A stretch of DNA of 64,000 nt from Desulfobacula toluolica Tol2. Lineage in GTDB: Bacteria; Desulfobacterota; Desulfobacteria; Desulfobacterales; Desulfobacteraceae. Every line of letters starts with the position of its first letter. Position 1 is the stretch's first letter. Below the pieces are notes generated by a model that worked only from the letters and a program-made list of their open reading frames with translations, ran no database searches and was not told where the DNA came from. Both the position numbers and the translations under genes were made by a program. Positions 34,673-42,981 of the stretch are shown here, one piece after another. The stretch is from NCBI RefSeq assembly GCF_000307105.1, contig NC_018645.1:717001-781000 (forward strand), written 5' to 3'.

Positions 34673-36391
34673 TTAAAAATTTAAAGCCGTGTCCATCTCT
34701 TCAGGACGGATTAAAACGACTTTATTGTGCGGTAAAAGCGGTTCTTTATAAAAGAATTCAGGTAATCGGTCATCCTCACTGGTTAATCCGGCTTTGCGGT
34801 TAAATTCCAATTCTTGTTTTAACACCCTGACGCCAAGGGCCGGGATATCGTCCGGGTCGAGCTGGGCGCCGAATTTGGCATTCATGACATTTAAAAACGC
34901 TTCTGCTCCCTCCGGTGTGGTCAAGGCAAAGCTTGCCAGCAGGCACAGGCCTGTACAATCCACCGCTGCCATGGCAATCTGCGTATTCCGGGATGCTTCG
35001 ATCTGGCCTTCGGGTTTCAAGGGATCAAGGTTCCCGGCCATATATTCTCCCACGACATTCCCGGCCGTATGATCCGCTCCCATGGGGGAGGTGGCATAGG
35101 TAACCGCATTTCCCTGCATGCCCCGGGGGTCATAGGCGGCAATGCTTTGGCCCTTGACGGTGGGCACCCTGTGGTGATTGAAATGTTTGCCCACGGCATC
35201 CGGGCCGTTTCCCAGTATTTTTCCCAGTTCCGTACCCAGGCCGATCTGTTCGACCATGTCAATGGCGGCCTCGCCATCGCCAAACTTTATTTTTCCGGCA
35301 TCCATGGCAACGCCTATGCCCACGCCCGTGTTCATAGTATCAACCCCCATATCATCGCAAAGCCTGTCCAGCCTGGCAATGATATCCAGATCGTCAATGC
35401 CGGTCATTCCACCCATTGACCAGATGGTTTCATATTCAAGGGAAGAGGTGACAAACTCTCCCTTTTTATCTACAAATTCATTTGAACACCGGATAATGCA
35501 TTGCGAACACCCTAAATGAGTATTGTTGCCGCCTCTTTTTTTATTCAGTTCGGCAAGTGCTTCCCCACTGATTTTTTCCCAGCCTTCCATCACGCCTGTT
35601 GTGGCATTGAGACTGGGGAAAGCCCCCATGGAATTGACAGGGGCTACCAGACCGGCTGTTCCCAGGGCAGGCAGCATCTGCCCGGTCAAGGGGTGGGCTT
35701 TGACAGCCTGGGCAAAGGCTTTTGCCGCTTCTTTAAACGCCTGGGGGTCGGCAATGGCATCGGTTTTTTTTCCCTGGCTGTCAATGACAATCGCCTTTAA
35801 TCTTTTTGCCCCCATCACCGCTCCCATCCCGCCACGACCGGCTGCCCGGCAGGGACGGCCATCCACATCCGAGGCCTGGATGGAGGCGGATGTCAATTGG
35901 TATTCACCTGCCGGGCCAATGACCAGAATCGAGGATTTTTCCCCGTAGGTTTTAAGCAGGGTTTGTGTGAGGGGATAGGTTCTCATCCCTTTATATTCAT
36001 TTGCCGGGATGAGACTTGCCGTTCCCTGGTGGTCAATTCTTAAAATATACAATTCGTCATCATTTGCCTGGCCCTCAATGATAATGGCTGTAATGCCCAG
36101 ATGTCCCAGGGCAGCGCCGGTGGTGCCTCCGGCGTTGCTTTCCTTTATGCCGCCTGTCAAAGGGCTTTTCGCGCCAATGGACACCCGGCTGGTATTGACC
36201 AGACTGGTTCCGCTCAAGACACCGGGTGCAATGATCAGTTTGTTGTCGGGCCCAAGGGGATCACATGTTGGTGGAACCTCCGCATTTATCATTGTTGAGG
36301 TAAGTCCTCTGCCGCCAAGCCCCAGGTATTGCTGTGGAACGTCATTCAAATTGATGGATTTTTCGGTCATGTTGACATTAATAAATTTCAT
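34673..36391 (-). CDS. tungsten-type aldehyde:ferredoxin oxidoreductase
   Basis: 572 residues, family length ~600. GLGGRGLTSTMI near residue 25 and GAKSPLTGGIKESNAGG near 73 are the pterin-binding AOR N-domain motifs. The [4Fe-4S] cysteines appear as CSQCIIRC near residue 294 and DCTGLC near 479. AOR enzymes oxidise aldehydes to carboxylic acids with ferredoxin (or the reverse) in the cytoplasm and are oxygen-sensitive. The position downstream of an amine dehydrogenase suggests it removes the aldehyde product. It starts 31 bp after the protease gene. Confidence 0.92.
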   Translation of the reverse strand: MKFINVNMTEKSINLNDVPQQYLGLGGRGLTSTMINAEVPPTCDPLGPDNKLIIAPGVLSGTSLVNTSRVSIGAKSPLTGGIKESNAGGTTGAALGHLGITAIIIEGQANDDELYILRIDHQGTASLIPANEYKGMRTYPLTQTLLKTYGEKSSILVIGPAGEYQLTSASIQASDVDGRPCRAAGRGGMGAVMGAKRLKAIVIDSQGKKTDAIADPQAFKEAAKAFAQAVKAHPLTGQMLPALGTAGLVAPVNSMGAFPSLNATTGVMEGWEKISGEALAELNKKRGGNNTHLGCSQCIIRCSNEFVDKKGEFVTSSLEYETIWSMGGMTGIDDLDIIARLDRLCDDMGVDTMNTGVGIGVAMDAGKIKFGDGEAAIDMVEQIGLGTELGKILGNGPDAVGKHFNHHRVPTVKGQSIAAYDPRGMQGNAVTYATSPMGADHTAGNVVGEYMAGNLDPLKPEGQIEASRNTQIAMAAVDCTGLCLLASFALTTPEGAEAFLNVMNAKFGAQLDPDDIPALGVRVLKQELEFNRKAGLTSEDDRLPEFFYKEPLLPHNKVVLIRPEEMDTALNF

Positions 36392-36422
36392 ATTTGTTCC
36401 CCTTTATTTGAGAATAAGTTGA

Positions 36423-37106
36423 TTAAATGGTTTTGGCAGACGCTGCCAGTTGTTTTTTTATCTGGAAAATATTTTTATCGGGGTGATGTTTCATCAATTG
36501 CGCTGCTTTTGCCGTGACATGGGCTACGGCAAAGCTGTTGCCCCGAAAGTTTTGTTCCTGGGGCATCCCGGGTATTGCTCTTGGCAGGCCATGGGCACCG
36601 AATTCAATTTTTGATTCAGGATGAAATACCATCTGGTCTTTGTCGCAGTCATGGTTCCAGTACACACCAATAACGGTTTGAAAAAACGCGGGAAATATTC
36701 TGTCCTCAGGTCCCCTTGCCGAAGCCAGAATAAGTATATTCCTATCATGGGCTTTTTGGCACAAGGGCTTTAAATTCTGAGCAAGCGCTTCGTTTTCCAC
36801 ACCCAGACTCAGGTGGATGATCTTAAACGGTTTGTCTATGGCCCATTTCAGGGCCTCAATCAAACTTGAGGCTGATGCGGTAAGATCGCGGTGAAAAATT
36901 TTAATGGCATACAGGTCTGCAAAAGGGGCCTTTTGCCGGATAATGCCGCAAATTGCCGTGCCATGACCGATCTCATCCTTAAAATCACGGGTTTTTTCAA
37001 TTTGCCCCTTTGAATTGACCCCATACCCGTGTCCGCCGGAAACGGTCTGCACATGGAAATGGTGCGGGTTGACGCCGCTGTCAATAATCGCGATATCAGG
37101 ATTCAT
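36423..37106 (-). CDS. qhpE: subtilisin-like (S8) protease, QhpE-like leader peptidase
   Basis: 227 residues without signal peptide, hence cytoplasmic. The S8 catalytic triad is present: Asp9 (IAIIDSG), His48 (EIGHGTAICG) and Ser191 (FRGNSFAVAHVTA). It is short for a subtilase because only the core domain is present, as in QhpE, which removes the leader of the QHNDH gamma subunit after cross-linking. It overlaps the ABC transporter gene by 11 bp. Assignment as QhpE rests on fold, compartment and operon. Confidence 0.82.
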   Translation of the reverse strand: MNPDIAIIDSGVNPHHFHVQTVSGGHGYGVNSKGQIEKTRDFKDEIGHGTAICGIIRQKAPFADLYAIKIFHRDLTASASSLIEALKWAIDKPFKIIHLSLGVENEALAQNLKPLCQKAHDRNILILASARGPEDRIFPAFFQTVIGVYWNHDCDKDQMVFHPESKIEFGAHGLPRAIPGMPQEQNFRGNSFAVAHVTAKAAQLMKHHPDKNIFQIKKQLAASAKTI

Positions 37107-38868
37107 GGTTCAACTCCTTTGCAGGCCCCTGGTATGAAATGCCGTTTTCATCCAGGACAATGATTTTATGGGCGTTTTCAATGGAAGATGCCCGATGGCT
37201 CACAAGAAGGATGGTTTTGTCTTTCATCAATTGTCTGAGAGTCTGTTTTATTTGGTTTTCCACCTTTACATCCAGAAAGGCAGTGGCTTCATCCATGATT
37301 AACACCTTTGGGTTGAGCAGTATGGCCCTGGCAATACTGAGCCGCTGTTTCTGGCCGCCTGAAAGCCGGGTGCCCCTGTCCCCGATCAAGGTGTCATATC
37401 CCCGGGGCAGCGATTGAATAAAATCGTCTATCTGGGCTGCTTCTGCTGCTTTTTCAATCTCTTCTTGGGAGGCTTCTGGTTTGAAAAACCGGATGTTTTC
37501 AAGTATGGAGGCGTGAAACAGAAAGGTTTCCTGGGACACCATGGCAACTTGTTTTCTAAACCAGTTTTTATCAAAGGTTTTAAAATCCTGCCCGGCCCAG
37601 GTGATGGTTCCGGCGTCAGGATTGAACAGCCTTAATAAAAGGTGGCACAGAGTGGTTTTGCCGACCCCGCTTGGCCCCACCAGTGCTGTGGTTTTTCCTG
37701 AAGGAAGTGTAAAGGAGGTGTTGTTCAAAATCCGGGTGTTCTTGTCATAGGAAAAACCGACCCCATTCACACAGATATCCTGTTCCATCTGGGCTTTGGT
37801 CAGTATGGTGTCGCCGGTGTCATCAAAACAGGGGGGGATGTCCAAAATTTTTCTGACCCGTTTGATGGCGACCTTGGATTTCTGCAACGACAGAACACCG
37901 TCTAAAAGCCCCTGCAATGGACCAAAGACCCGTCCTTGGTAAACTGAAAACGCCACCAGGCTGCCAACGGTCAGCTGACCCTCCAGGACCTGCCATCCCC
38001 CGTACCCAAAAACAATCAGGGAGTTCACAATACCAAAGGCCGTGGACACGGAACCGGATACCGCACCAAGGACCTGGTATTTTAAAAGGAATGTCAGGAC
38101 AGCCGACTGCTTGTCCTTTAATTTGTTCGACTCTGTTTTTTCCGCACCGAACGCCCGTATGACAGCGGTGTTGGAAAGAGACTCAAACAAGAAATGAGCA
38201 ATATCGGCATTGCTTTTGGCAACATCATTGGAAAGGCTGAACAGTCTGGGTTTAAGCTTTTGCACAATGATCACAGCAAAGGGCAGAAACACCAGGCTCA
38301 TCAAGGCCATTTTCCAGTTCAGGCTGAACAGGATGACGCCTGAAATCAGGCAGGTTAAAAAGTCAAACACATACCTGGGAAAAATATCCGTGACCAGGGC
38401 CTGGATGTCTGCCATATCCGATGCAATCCTTGAATAGATATCCCCTAATTTTTTTTTGGAGAAAAACGTCAGGGATATTTTTTGAAGATGATCAAACAGG
38501 TCTTCTCTCATTAAAAAAAGAATTTTCGCAGAATATCTTGTATAGATATAGCCGTTACCCACCCTGATCCCGAAGCTGATGATGAGAAGGGCAATCAGGG
38601 CAGCCAGGATGGAAAATAAAAATTGCGGCTGGTTGCCAAGAAAGACCCGGTCAATGAGAATCTTGGCAAAATAGGGCTGTACCATCCCCAGCACGGTACT
38701 GATGGTGCTTAAAAAAAGGGAAAAAATCAACACCTGTTTGTGAGGGGCAAGATAGGCCCCCAGATATCTGATCTGGCTGAAAAATGGTTTTTCTTGCTCA
38801 GGCTTCTCTAAAGTAGCACATGTATCCACTGTCGCAGTATTCAGGGGTTTGGCGCAGATCTCTTGCAT
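37096..38868 (-). CDS. qhpF: ABC transporter, fused permease-ATPase, QhpF-like
   Basis: 590 residues: six membrane helices (about 30-330) then a nucleotide-binding domain with Walker A GPSGVGKTTLC near residue 400, signature LSGGQKQRLSIARAIL and Walker B VLIMDEATAF. The architecture is that of peptide or lipid exporters. In QHNDH operons this protein is proposed to take the processed gamma subunit across the inner membrane. The annotated start overlaps the U32 gene by 71 bp; a GTG at 38829 would shorten the overlap. It overlaps qhpE by 11 bp. Confidence 0.82.
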   Translation of the reverse strand: MQEICAKPLNTATVDTCATLEKPEQEKPFFSQIRYLGAYLAPHKQVLIFSLFLSTISTVLGMVQPYFAKILIDRVFLGNQPQFLFSILAALIALLIISFGIRVGNGYIYTRYSAKILFLMREDLFDHLQKISLTFFSKKKLGDIYSRIASDMADIQALVTDIFPRYVFDFLTCLISGVILFSLNWKMALMSLVFLPFAVIIVQKLKPRLFSLSNDVAKSNADIAHFLFESLSNTAVIRAFGAEKTESNKLKDKQSAVLTFLLKYQVLGAVSGSVSTAFGIVNSLIVFGYGGWQVLEGQLTVGSLVAFSVYQGRVFGPLQGLLDGVLSLQKSKVAIKRVRKILDIPPCFDDTGDTILTKAQMEQDICVNGVGFSYDKNTRILNNTSFTLPSGKTTALVGPSGVGKTTLCHLLLRLFNPDAGTITWAGQDFKTFDKNWFRKQVAMVSQETFLFHASILENIRFFKPEASQEEIEKAAEAAQIDDFIQSLPRGYDTLIGDRGTRLSGGQKQRLSIARAILLNPKVLIMDEATAFLDVKVENQIKQTLRQLMKDKTILLVSHRASSIENAHKIIVLDENGISYQGPAKELNHES

Positions 38869-39835
38869 AATCTTTTATCCTGTCGTTTTGGGTATGATTT
38901 CTGGTTTTATCCCGCACAGCCTTGACCAGCTGCAGGCTTCCCATTTTTCTGTGAAACGAGGCTTCTCTGCCCACGATTTTGACGGCTGTCACTCCCCAGT
39001 CCCTGAAATGACCGAACCCGCAAAGACTACAGGGGCCATTGGGAAGACCGTCTTTTTGAAAGCTTGATCCGCAGTTGTTCTGAAACCAGAGAAATTCTTT
39101 GTAATGCGTCATGCAGTAGTCCAGGTTTTTGGAAAAAGACCGGTTTTTTTTAAAGGAGCCGGTTTTTAAGGAGCCAACTTTTAAGGGACCGGTTTTTAAA
39201 GAGCTGGAGGCTTCGATTTCCCAGTCCGTAAGGCAGAACGCACCCAATGTATGACTGGTCTGGCAGAACCCTTCTTCAAAATAGCACCCGTCATTTAAGG
39301 CAAACACTTCAAATTCCATTTTATCCGCATTTGCTTGAACAATGGATTTGATTTCCGGCAGTGTTAACTGGCGCGGCAGGATGATCCTGTCGACGCCAAG
39401 AGAACGGTAAAAGTCGATTGAATGAGAATTAAAGCAACTTCCCAGGCTGGACAGATGAATCCGGACCGGCAGTTTTTCTTTTGAAAGCGCTATCAAAAGA
39501 TTTAAATCCGATACAATCAGGGCATCCACACAAGCCTGGTTCACAATTCGATCACACAGTTTTAAAATACAGGCAATGCCTTTTTCAGGGTAAAAGGATG
39601 CATTCAAGGTGATGCTCACCTTGACGGAGTTGTTGTGAGCCGCGGTTGTGATTTTTTCCAGGTCTTCCCATGACGATAGATTTGCCTGTTGGGGACTCCT
39701 GCGGTTCATCCATAACCCCTGACCGAAGATCTCATCCCACTCAGGAGTTCGAAGGCCGCAATACAGCTCGTCCGCGCCGTTGTGCAGGAGCATGTCAAGT
39801 TCTGAAACATTGCTGATGGGCGTGATGATTTTCAT
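38798..39835 (-). CDS. U32 family protein resembling UbiU (predicted O2-independent hydroxylase component)
   Basis: 345 residues, close to E. coli UbiU (331). The U32 barrel start is MKIITPISNVSELDMLLHNG ADELYCGL. FEVFALNDGCYFEEGFC (Cys184, Cys191) matches UbiU FEVFAFGSLCIMSEGRC in residue type and the seven-residue spacing. Cys201 and the later CSLC (269/272) can complete a [4Fe-4S] site, and VTAVKIVGR parallels the UbiU ASVKIEGR. An unusual Lys/Ser/Gly-rich repeat (about 212-231) interrupts it. It starts with a 4-bp ATGA overlap with the UbiV-like gene. I infer a UbiUV-type hydroxylase acting on the gamma-subunit Trp; a peptidase role is the older U32 label. Confidence 0.75.
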   Translation of the reverse strand: MKIITPISNVSELDMLLHNGADELYCGLRTPEWDEIFGQGLWMNRRSPQQANLSSWEDLEKITTAAHNNSVKVSITLNASFYPEKGIACILKLCDRIVNQACVDALIVSDLNLLIALSKEKLPVRIHLSSLGSCFNSHSIDFYRSLGVDRIILPRQLTLPEIKSIVQANADKMEFEVFALNDGCYFEEGFCQTSHTLGAFCLTDWEIEASSSLKTGPLKVGSLKTGSFKKNRSFSKNLDYCMTHYKEFLWFQNNCGSSFQKDGLPNGPCSLCGFGHFRDWGVTAVKIVGREASFHRKMGSLQLVKAVRDKTRNHTQNDRIKDYARDLRQTPEYCDSGYMCYFREA

Positions 39836-40716
39836 AGAAGTCCTCCCTGATAAACCAGACGCAATCCCTGGTGCCGGGCATTTTCAAACAAAGACCTGAG
39901 CATGGCAGGGGTATATTGATAAAAGATGGTATTGCCGTTCTGAAACAGTTTAAAGGCAAGATTTGAATGTTTCAGCAAAAGACTTTGCGTGGCGCATGGA
40001 GACGAACATTTGCCTGCGAGTCTGAACCGATTGCCGGGGGTCTGGTTCAACCCGGCGGTAAAACAGACCCTGCCCGTGGTGACATATCCAAAAGGAAAAT
40101 ATACAGCTGTCTTGAGTCTGGACGGGGTTACAAATCCAGGGTTTGCATAGGGCAGAAGATCCTGTTCAAGCCGGTGAACGCCAAGATTTTCCGCCAGAAC
40201 CTGAAGGTTTTCGTGGCGAAATGAGCAGTCGTTTAAAAGTCCTCCCATTTCTTCTGAAGCTGCAAGATCTTTATCTTTGAGCCGGGGATCTTTAAATCCC
40301 CTGTTGAAAAGTCTGCCCATGGAGAGTTGAAAATTTGGATATTGTTTTTTCAGGAAAAACAACACCCCTAAATCATTGACCACCACCTCGGCTTCTGGAT
40401 TCCATTGGTTTAATCTGTCAAACAACGGCGTGCAGTGTTCAATCCCCTGGTCTGTCAGAACCGGTGTTAAAAGGGTGAGGGATAGATTTTTTTGTTCTGC
40501 AAACCCGCACAAACAAGACAGTTCCTGCGGGTTTGGCAACCGGGTCGGGCAAAATTCATCTCCCACATAAATACGGTCCAAAGAGGACAGGGCCTCATCC
40601 GGATAAAGGTCTTCCGAACTTGTTTCTGTGTAAATGGTGTTAAGTTCCTGCATAAATCCATCAGGAAAATCCTTTACACTGTTCCTTGTCATGTGCCATG
40701 CCACTTTCATGTTCAC
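39832..40716 (-). CDS. U32 family protein resembling UbiV (predicted O2-independent hydroxylase component)
   Basis: 294 residues, the length of E. coli UbiV (292). LDRIYVGDEFCPTR (Cys56) parallels UbiV VIYLGEAVCSKR, VVVNDLGVL parallels ASDLGVV, and GRVCFTA (Cys218) with KCSSPC (Cys237, Cys241) gives the four-cysteine [4Fe-4S] pattern of UbiV. UbiU and UbiV act as a heterodimer that hydroxylates ubiquinone precursors without O2. A sulfate reducer makes menaquinone, so ubiquinone is not the expected substrate. The gene is inside the QHNDH operon, 18 bp after the cytochrome and coupled by ATGA to the UbiU-like gene. Confidence 0.72.
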   Translation of the reverse strand: MNMKVAWHMTRNSVKDFPDGFMQELNTIYTETSSEDLYPDEALSSLDRIYVGDEFCPTRLPNPQELSCLCGFAEQKNLSLTLLTPVLTDQGIEHCTPLFDRLNQWNPEAEVVVNDLGVLFFLKKQYPNFQLSMGRLFNRGFKDPRLKDKDLAASEEMGGLLNDCSFRHENLQVLAENLGVHRLEQDLLPYANPGFVTPSRLKTAVYFPFGYVTTGRVCFTAGLNQTPGNRFRLAGKCSSPCATQSLLLKHSNLAFKLFQNGNTIFYQYTPAMLRSLFENARHQGLRLVYQGGLL

Positions 40717-40734
40717 CCCCTTTTTTCTCTTGAA

Positions 40735-41289
40735 TCAACCGGCCTGGTTTTCCTGGGCGCTTACTTTTTCAAAAAACTTCTGCCCTTTTCTCATCTCATG
40801 GTTATGGCAGTCCTTGCAGGGTTGGGAGGCAACGTTTTTGATCAGTTTGTTGTGTATTCTGACCTGATCGCTTTCTTTATGGTTTTCCACATTCTTGCAG
40901 CTGAAACATCGGCTGTTGGGCACATGGCTCCAATATCCTGGTTCCTTTCCTTCGTCCAGGAACAACGGCTCTTCCTTGGGTTTAATGGGTTCATTGGGAT
41001 CTCTTTTGAAATGTTCCACAGACAGCCTGAGTGCGGATTTATTCATGTCCATCCATCCCTTGAATCCTTTGTCAAAATGGCATCCTGCACAATTTCCATG
41101 ATTTTTAGCCGTACCGGATGCTTTCCAGTTTTCAATGGGCGCTTTCATTTCATGACAGACCACACAGGTTTTATCCTGAAAATACACAACGGACAATTCG
41201 TGGGCACCGAACCCGACAACAGGAATCGTCGCCAGCAGTATGATCAGGATTATTTTTTTGCTTTGTTTTAAGTGTTTGATAATATTCAT
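40735..41289 (-). CDS. membrane-anchored multiheme c-type cytochrome, NapC/NirT-like, with one CXXCK site
   Basis: 184 residues. One N-terminal membrane anchor (about 12-30) leads to a periplasmic domain with CVVCH, CAGCH and CKDCH heme-binding motifs and, third in order, CFSCK, where Lys replaces the axial-ligand His. NapC/NirT/NrfH proteins pass electrons between periplasmic enzymes and the quinone pool. Here it could take electrons from the QHNDH alpha-subunit hemes into the membrane. Lys-ligated hemes are known from the NrfA active site. A hairpin and a repeat element occupy the 253-bp gap upstream to qhpB. Confidence 0.82.
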   Translation of the reverse strand: MNIIKHLKQSKKIILIILLATIPVVGFGAHELSVVYFQDKTCVVCHEMKAPIENWKASGTAKNHGNCAGCHFDKGFKGWMDMNKSALRLSVEHFKRDPNEPIKPKEEPLFLDEGKEPGYWSHVPNSRCFSCKNVENHKESDQVRIHNKLIKNVASQPCKDCHNHEMRKGQKFFEKVSAQENQAG

Positions 41290-41324
41290 AGTCTTATTCC
41301 AATCTTTTTAGAGTGCCTTGTCAC

Positions 41325-41412
41325 GGTTTATATGAAAGAACTTATAACCAGTTGTAATCAAAACTCTTTCATTTTTTGTTGTGGCAGCTCAATCTGCCAT
41401 GGCCGTTAATGC
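41325..41412. repeat. dispersed intergenic element, copy A
   Basis: GGTTTATATGAAAG, a loop, CTTTCATTTTTTGTTGTGGCA and CAATCTGCCATGGCCGTTA. It shares both hairpin arms and tail with 752-830. It lies in the 253-bp gap between qhpB and the cytochrome gene, about 36 bp upstream of the latter's start, so transcribed from the minus strand it would be in the cytochrome leader. Confidence 0.5.
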
Positions 41413-41447
41413 GTCGGTATTTTAATGCTCTTTTGCAGGCCGGGACA

Positions 41448-41497
41448 TTCCAGGAAACCGTTTATCTATTATCCATGAACGGTTCCCGGAATGTTCT
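41448..41497. other. intercistronic hairpin between qhpB and cytochrome gene
   Basis: cattccaggaaaccgtt pairs with aacggttcccggaatg across a ~13-base loop, about 17 bp of stem with two mismatches. There is no T-run on the minus strand, so it may stabilise the upstream mRNA or attenuate rather than terminate. Confidence 0.5.
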
Positions 41498-41542
41498 TTA
41501 AACTGATTTTGCATCACAGGGCTTGGTGCCGTGTGAAAAACG

Positions 41543-42583
41543 CTATCTTTTGGTAAAGCGGGTCATATACTCTCCGTCTGCCATGAGCGGAATGACGCTT
41601 AACAGTTCAAGTGTTTTTGTATCATACACACTGATATCCGGACCGGCAGGACCGACATAAATCTTTTTGCCGTCCGATGTCAGGGCAACCGTGTAATTGG
41701 TGCCTGTTTTCAAAGGTACGGCCTTGACGGTCTCGCCGGTTGCCATATCCACTTTTATCAGCTCATCCATAACCGCATAGATGAATTTTTTATCCGGCGA
41801 CAATATGCTGGAGTAGGCAAACCAGACATCTTTTCCCCGAAGAACACTCAATTTGCCGGTATTTTTATCAATGATAAAGTACCCCAGTCCCTGTGCGTCA
41901 TAATAGGGGTTTACAAAAATGCCATGATCTCCGGGGCTGCCGGGCTGCCAGACCACCAGGGAATTTCTCATGTCCTCGGGTTTTTTAGTGTTTAAAAGCC
42001 CCATCATCTGTTCTGTTTTGCCGGTTTTAAGGTTTAGTTTGAGGATATCCAGACCTACCAGAACCAGATGGTCCGGGTCATTGATAAGGGTGATGGGTGA
42101 AGAGAAACTGGCAGGGATAGGATAATTTTTTACCATTTTTCTGCCGGCAATATCATATTCTACAAGTTGGGGCGGCAGAACATTGAGCTTGGGAATATTC
42201 TGTTTTTTCTTTGTAATGGAACAGCACATGTAGAGCTTTTTTCCGTCATTGGAAACCGTTATCCCGAATACGGACACCTTGCTCAATTCCGAGGAAAAAG
42301 AAAGGGTGTCTATCAATTTGTCAGTGGCCGTGTCAATGACATATACAGACTGTACGGCATTCAAATAGTATCGTTTGCCGTCCGGAGAAAACGCTGCTGA
42401 AAGAATCGTGTCATTGTACGGTATGGTTTTGATGATGGTGTCGGTGTCACAATCAATAATCTGCAGGCCATTTGAAACCGGCGCATAAATAAAATCCTTT
42501 GCCCAGGCCCCCTGGGAAACCAAGGTCATCAGGATAAAGGTGATGATGGATATCAGTGCAATCTTGCTTTTATTCGGCCTCAT
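41543..42583 (-). CDS. qhpB: quinohemoprotein amine dehydrogenase beta subunit (beta-propeller)
   Basis: 346 residues with a signal peptide ending SQGAWA-K, so periplasmic. The mature chain is a seven-blade YVTN-type propeller (repeats such as AFSPDGKRYYLNAVQSVYVI, LSPDKKFIYAVMDELIKVDM). The length matches the QHNDH beta subunit (~340). In the enzyme it contacts the gamma subunit and closes the active site. A stand-alone YncE-like protein would look similar; the position directly after the gamma gene (16 bp) and in the full set of qhp genes supports the QHNDH assignment. Confidence 0.85.
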   Translation of the reverse strand: MRPNKSKIALISIITFILMTLVSQGAWAKDFIYAPVSNGLQIIDCDTDTIIKTIPYNDTILSAAFSPDGKRYYLNAVQSVYVIDTATDKLIDTLSFSSELSKVSVFGITVSNDGKKLYMCCSITKKKQNIPKLNVLPPQLVEYDIAGRKMVKNYPIPASFSSPITLINDPDHLVLVGLDILKLNLKTGKTEQMMGLLNTKKPEDMRNSLVVWQPGSPGDHGIFVNPYYDAQGLGYFIIDKNTGKLSVLRGKDVWFAYSSILSPDKKFIYAVMDELIKVDMATGETVKAVPLKTGTNYTVALTSDGKKIYVGPAGPDISVYDTKTLELLSVIPLMADGEYMTRFTKR

Positions 42584-42599
42584 TGGTGGTATCTCCTTT

Positions 42600-42923
42600 T
42601 TATCGTTTGATCACAAAATTCAAATTTCTCCAATCCTTCTCAATGGCCTGGCATTGATTCTGGAAATCAGGAAAATTGGTGACGCTGTCAGGTGTCTGGG
42701 CCGGCCACCAGCAGGACCCGGAGCAGGCAGTAAAGTCTCTTGCGCTTGACAGGCAGTTGCTCATGGGGGTTTCAGCACGCGGGTTTGTTTCCCAGCCCGT
42801 ATCAAAAATCGTGGTGCATCCGATGGGCATACCTGTCATGATATTGTCATCGGCCATGCCTTTGACCTCATGTTCAATCTTTTTTGCTTTTTTATTAATG
42901 GGTTTGAGATCTTTTTTTTTCAT
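42600..42923 (-). CDS. qhpC: quinohemoprotein amine dehydrogenase gamma subunit precursor (CTQ peptide)
   Basis: 107 residues with a ~29-residue basic leader and no Sec signal. The core starts MPIGCTTIFDTGWE. The residues that cross-link in Paracoccus QHNDH are all present at the same spacings: Cys36-Glu45 (+9), Cys57-Asp63 (+6), Cys71-Asp79 (+8) for the three thioethers, and Cys67-Trp73 (+6) for the cysteine tryptophylquinone itself, within ACSGSCWWPAQTPD. This is the catalytic subunit: CTQ oxidises primary amines to aldehydes and ammonia. One extra Cys (91) is not in the known pattern. Flanked by an outer-membrane protein gene and qhpB. Confidence 0.93.
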   Translation of the reverse strand: MKKKDLKPINKKAKKIEHEVKGMADDNIMTGMPIGCTTIFDTGWETNPRAETPMSNCLSSARDFTACSGSCWWPAQTPDSVTNFPDFQNQCQAIEKDWRNLNFVIKR

Positions 42924-42981
42924 TTATTTCTCCTTATTAAATCCTGGATTTTGTTAAAAAGTTTTCTGCGAAGAGACAGGA

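Noticed and set aside
38798-40716. Reading the two U32 proteins as collagenase-type peptidases that cleave the gamma leader
   Set aside because: The operon already has an S8 protease with a complete triad for that task, and the four-cysteine patterns match the iron-sulfur hydroxylase members better; kept only as an alternative.
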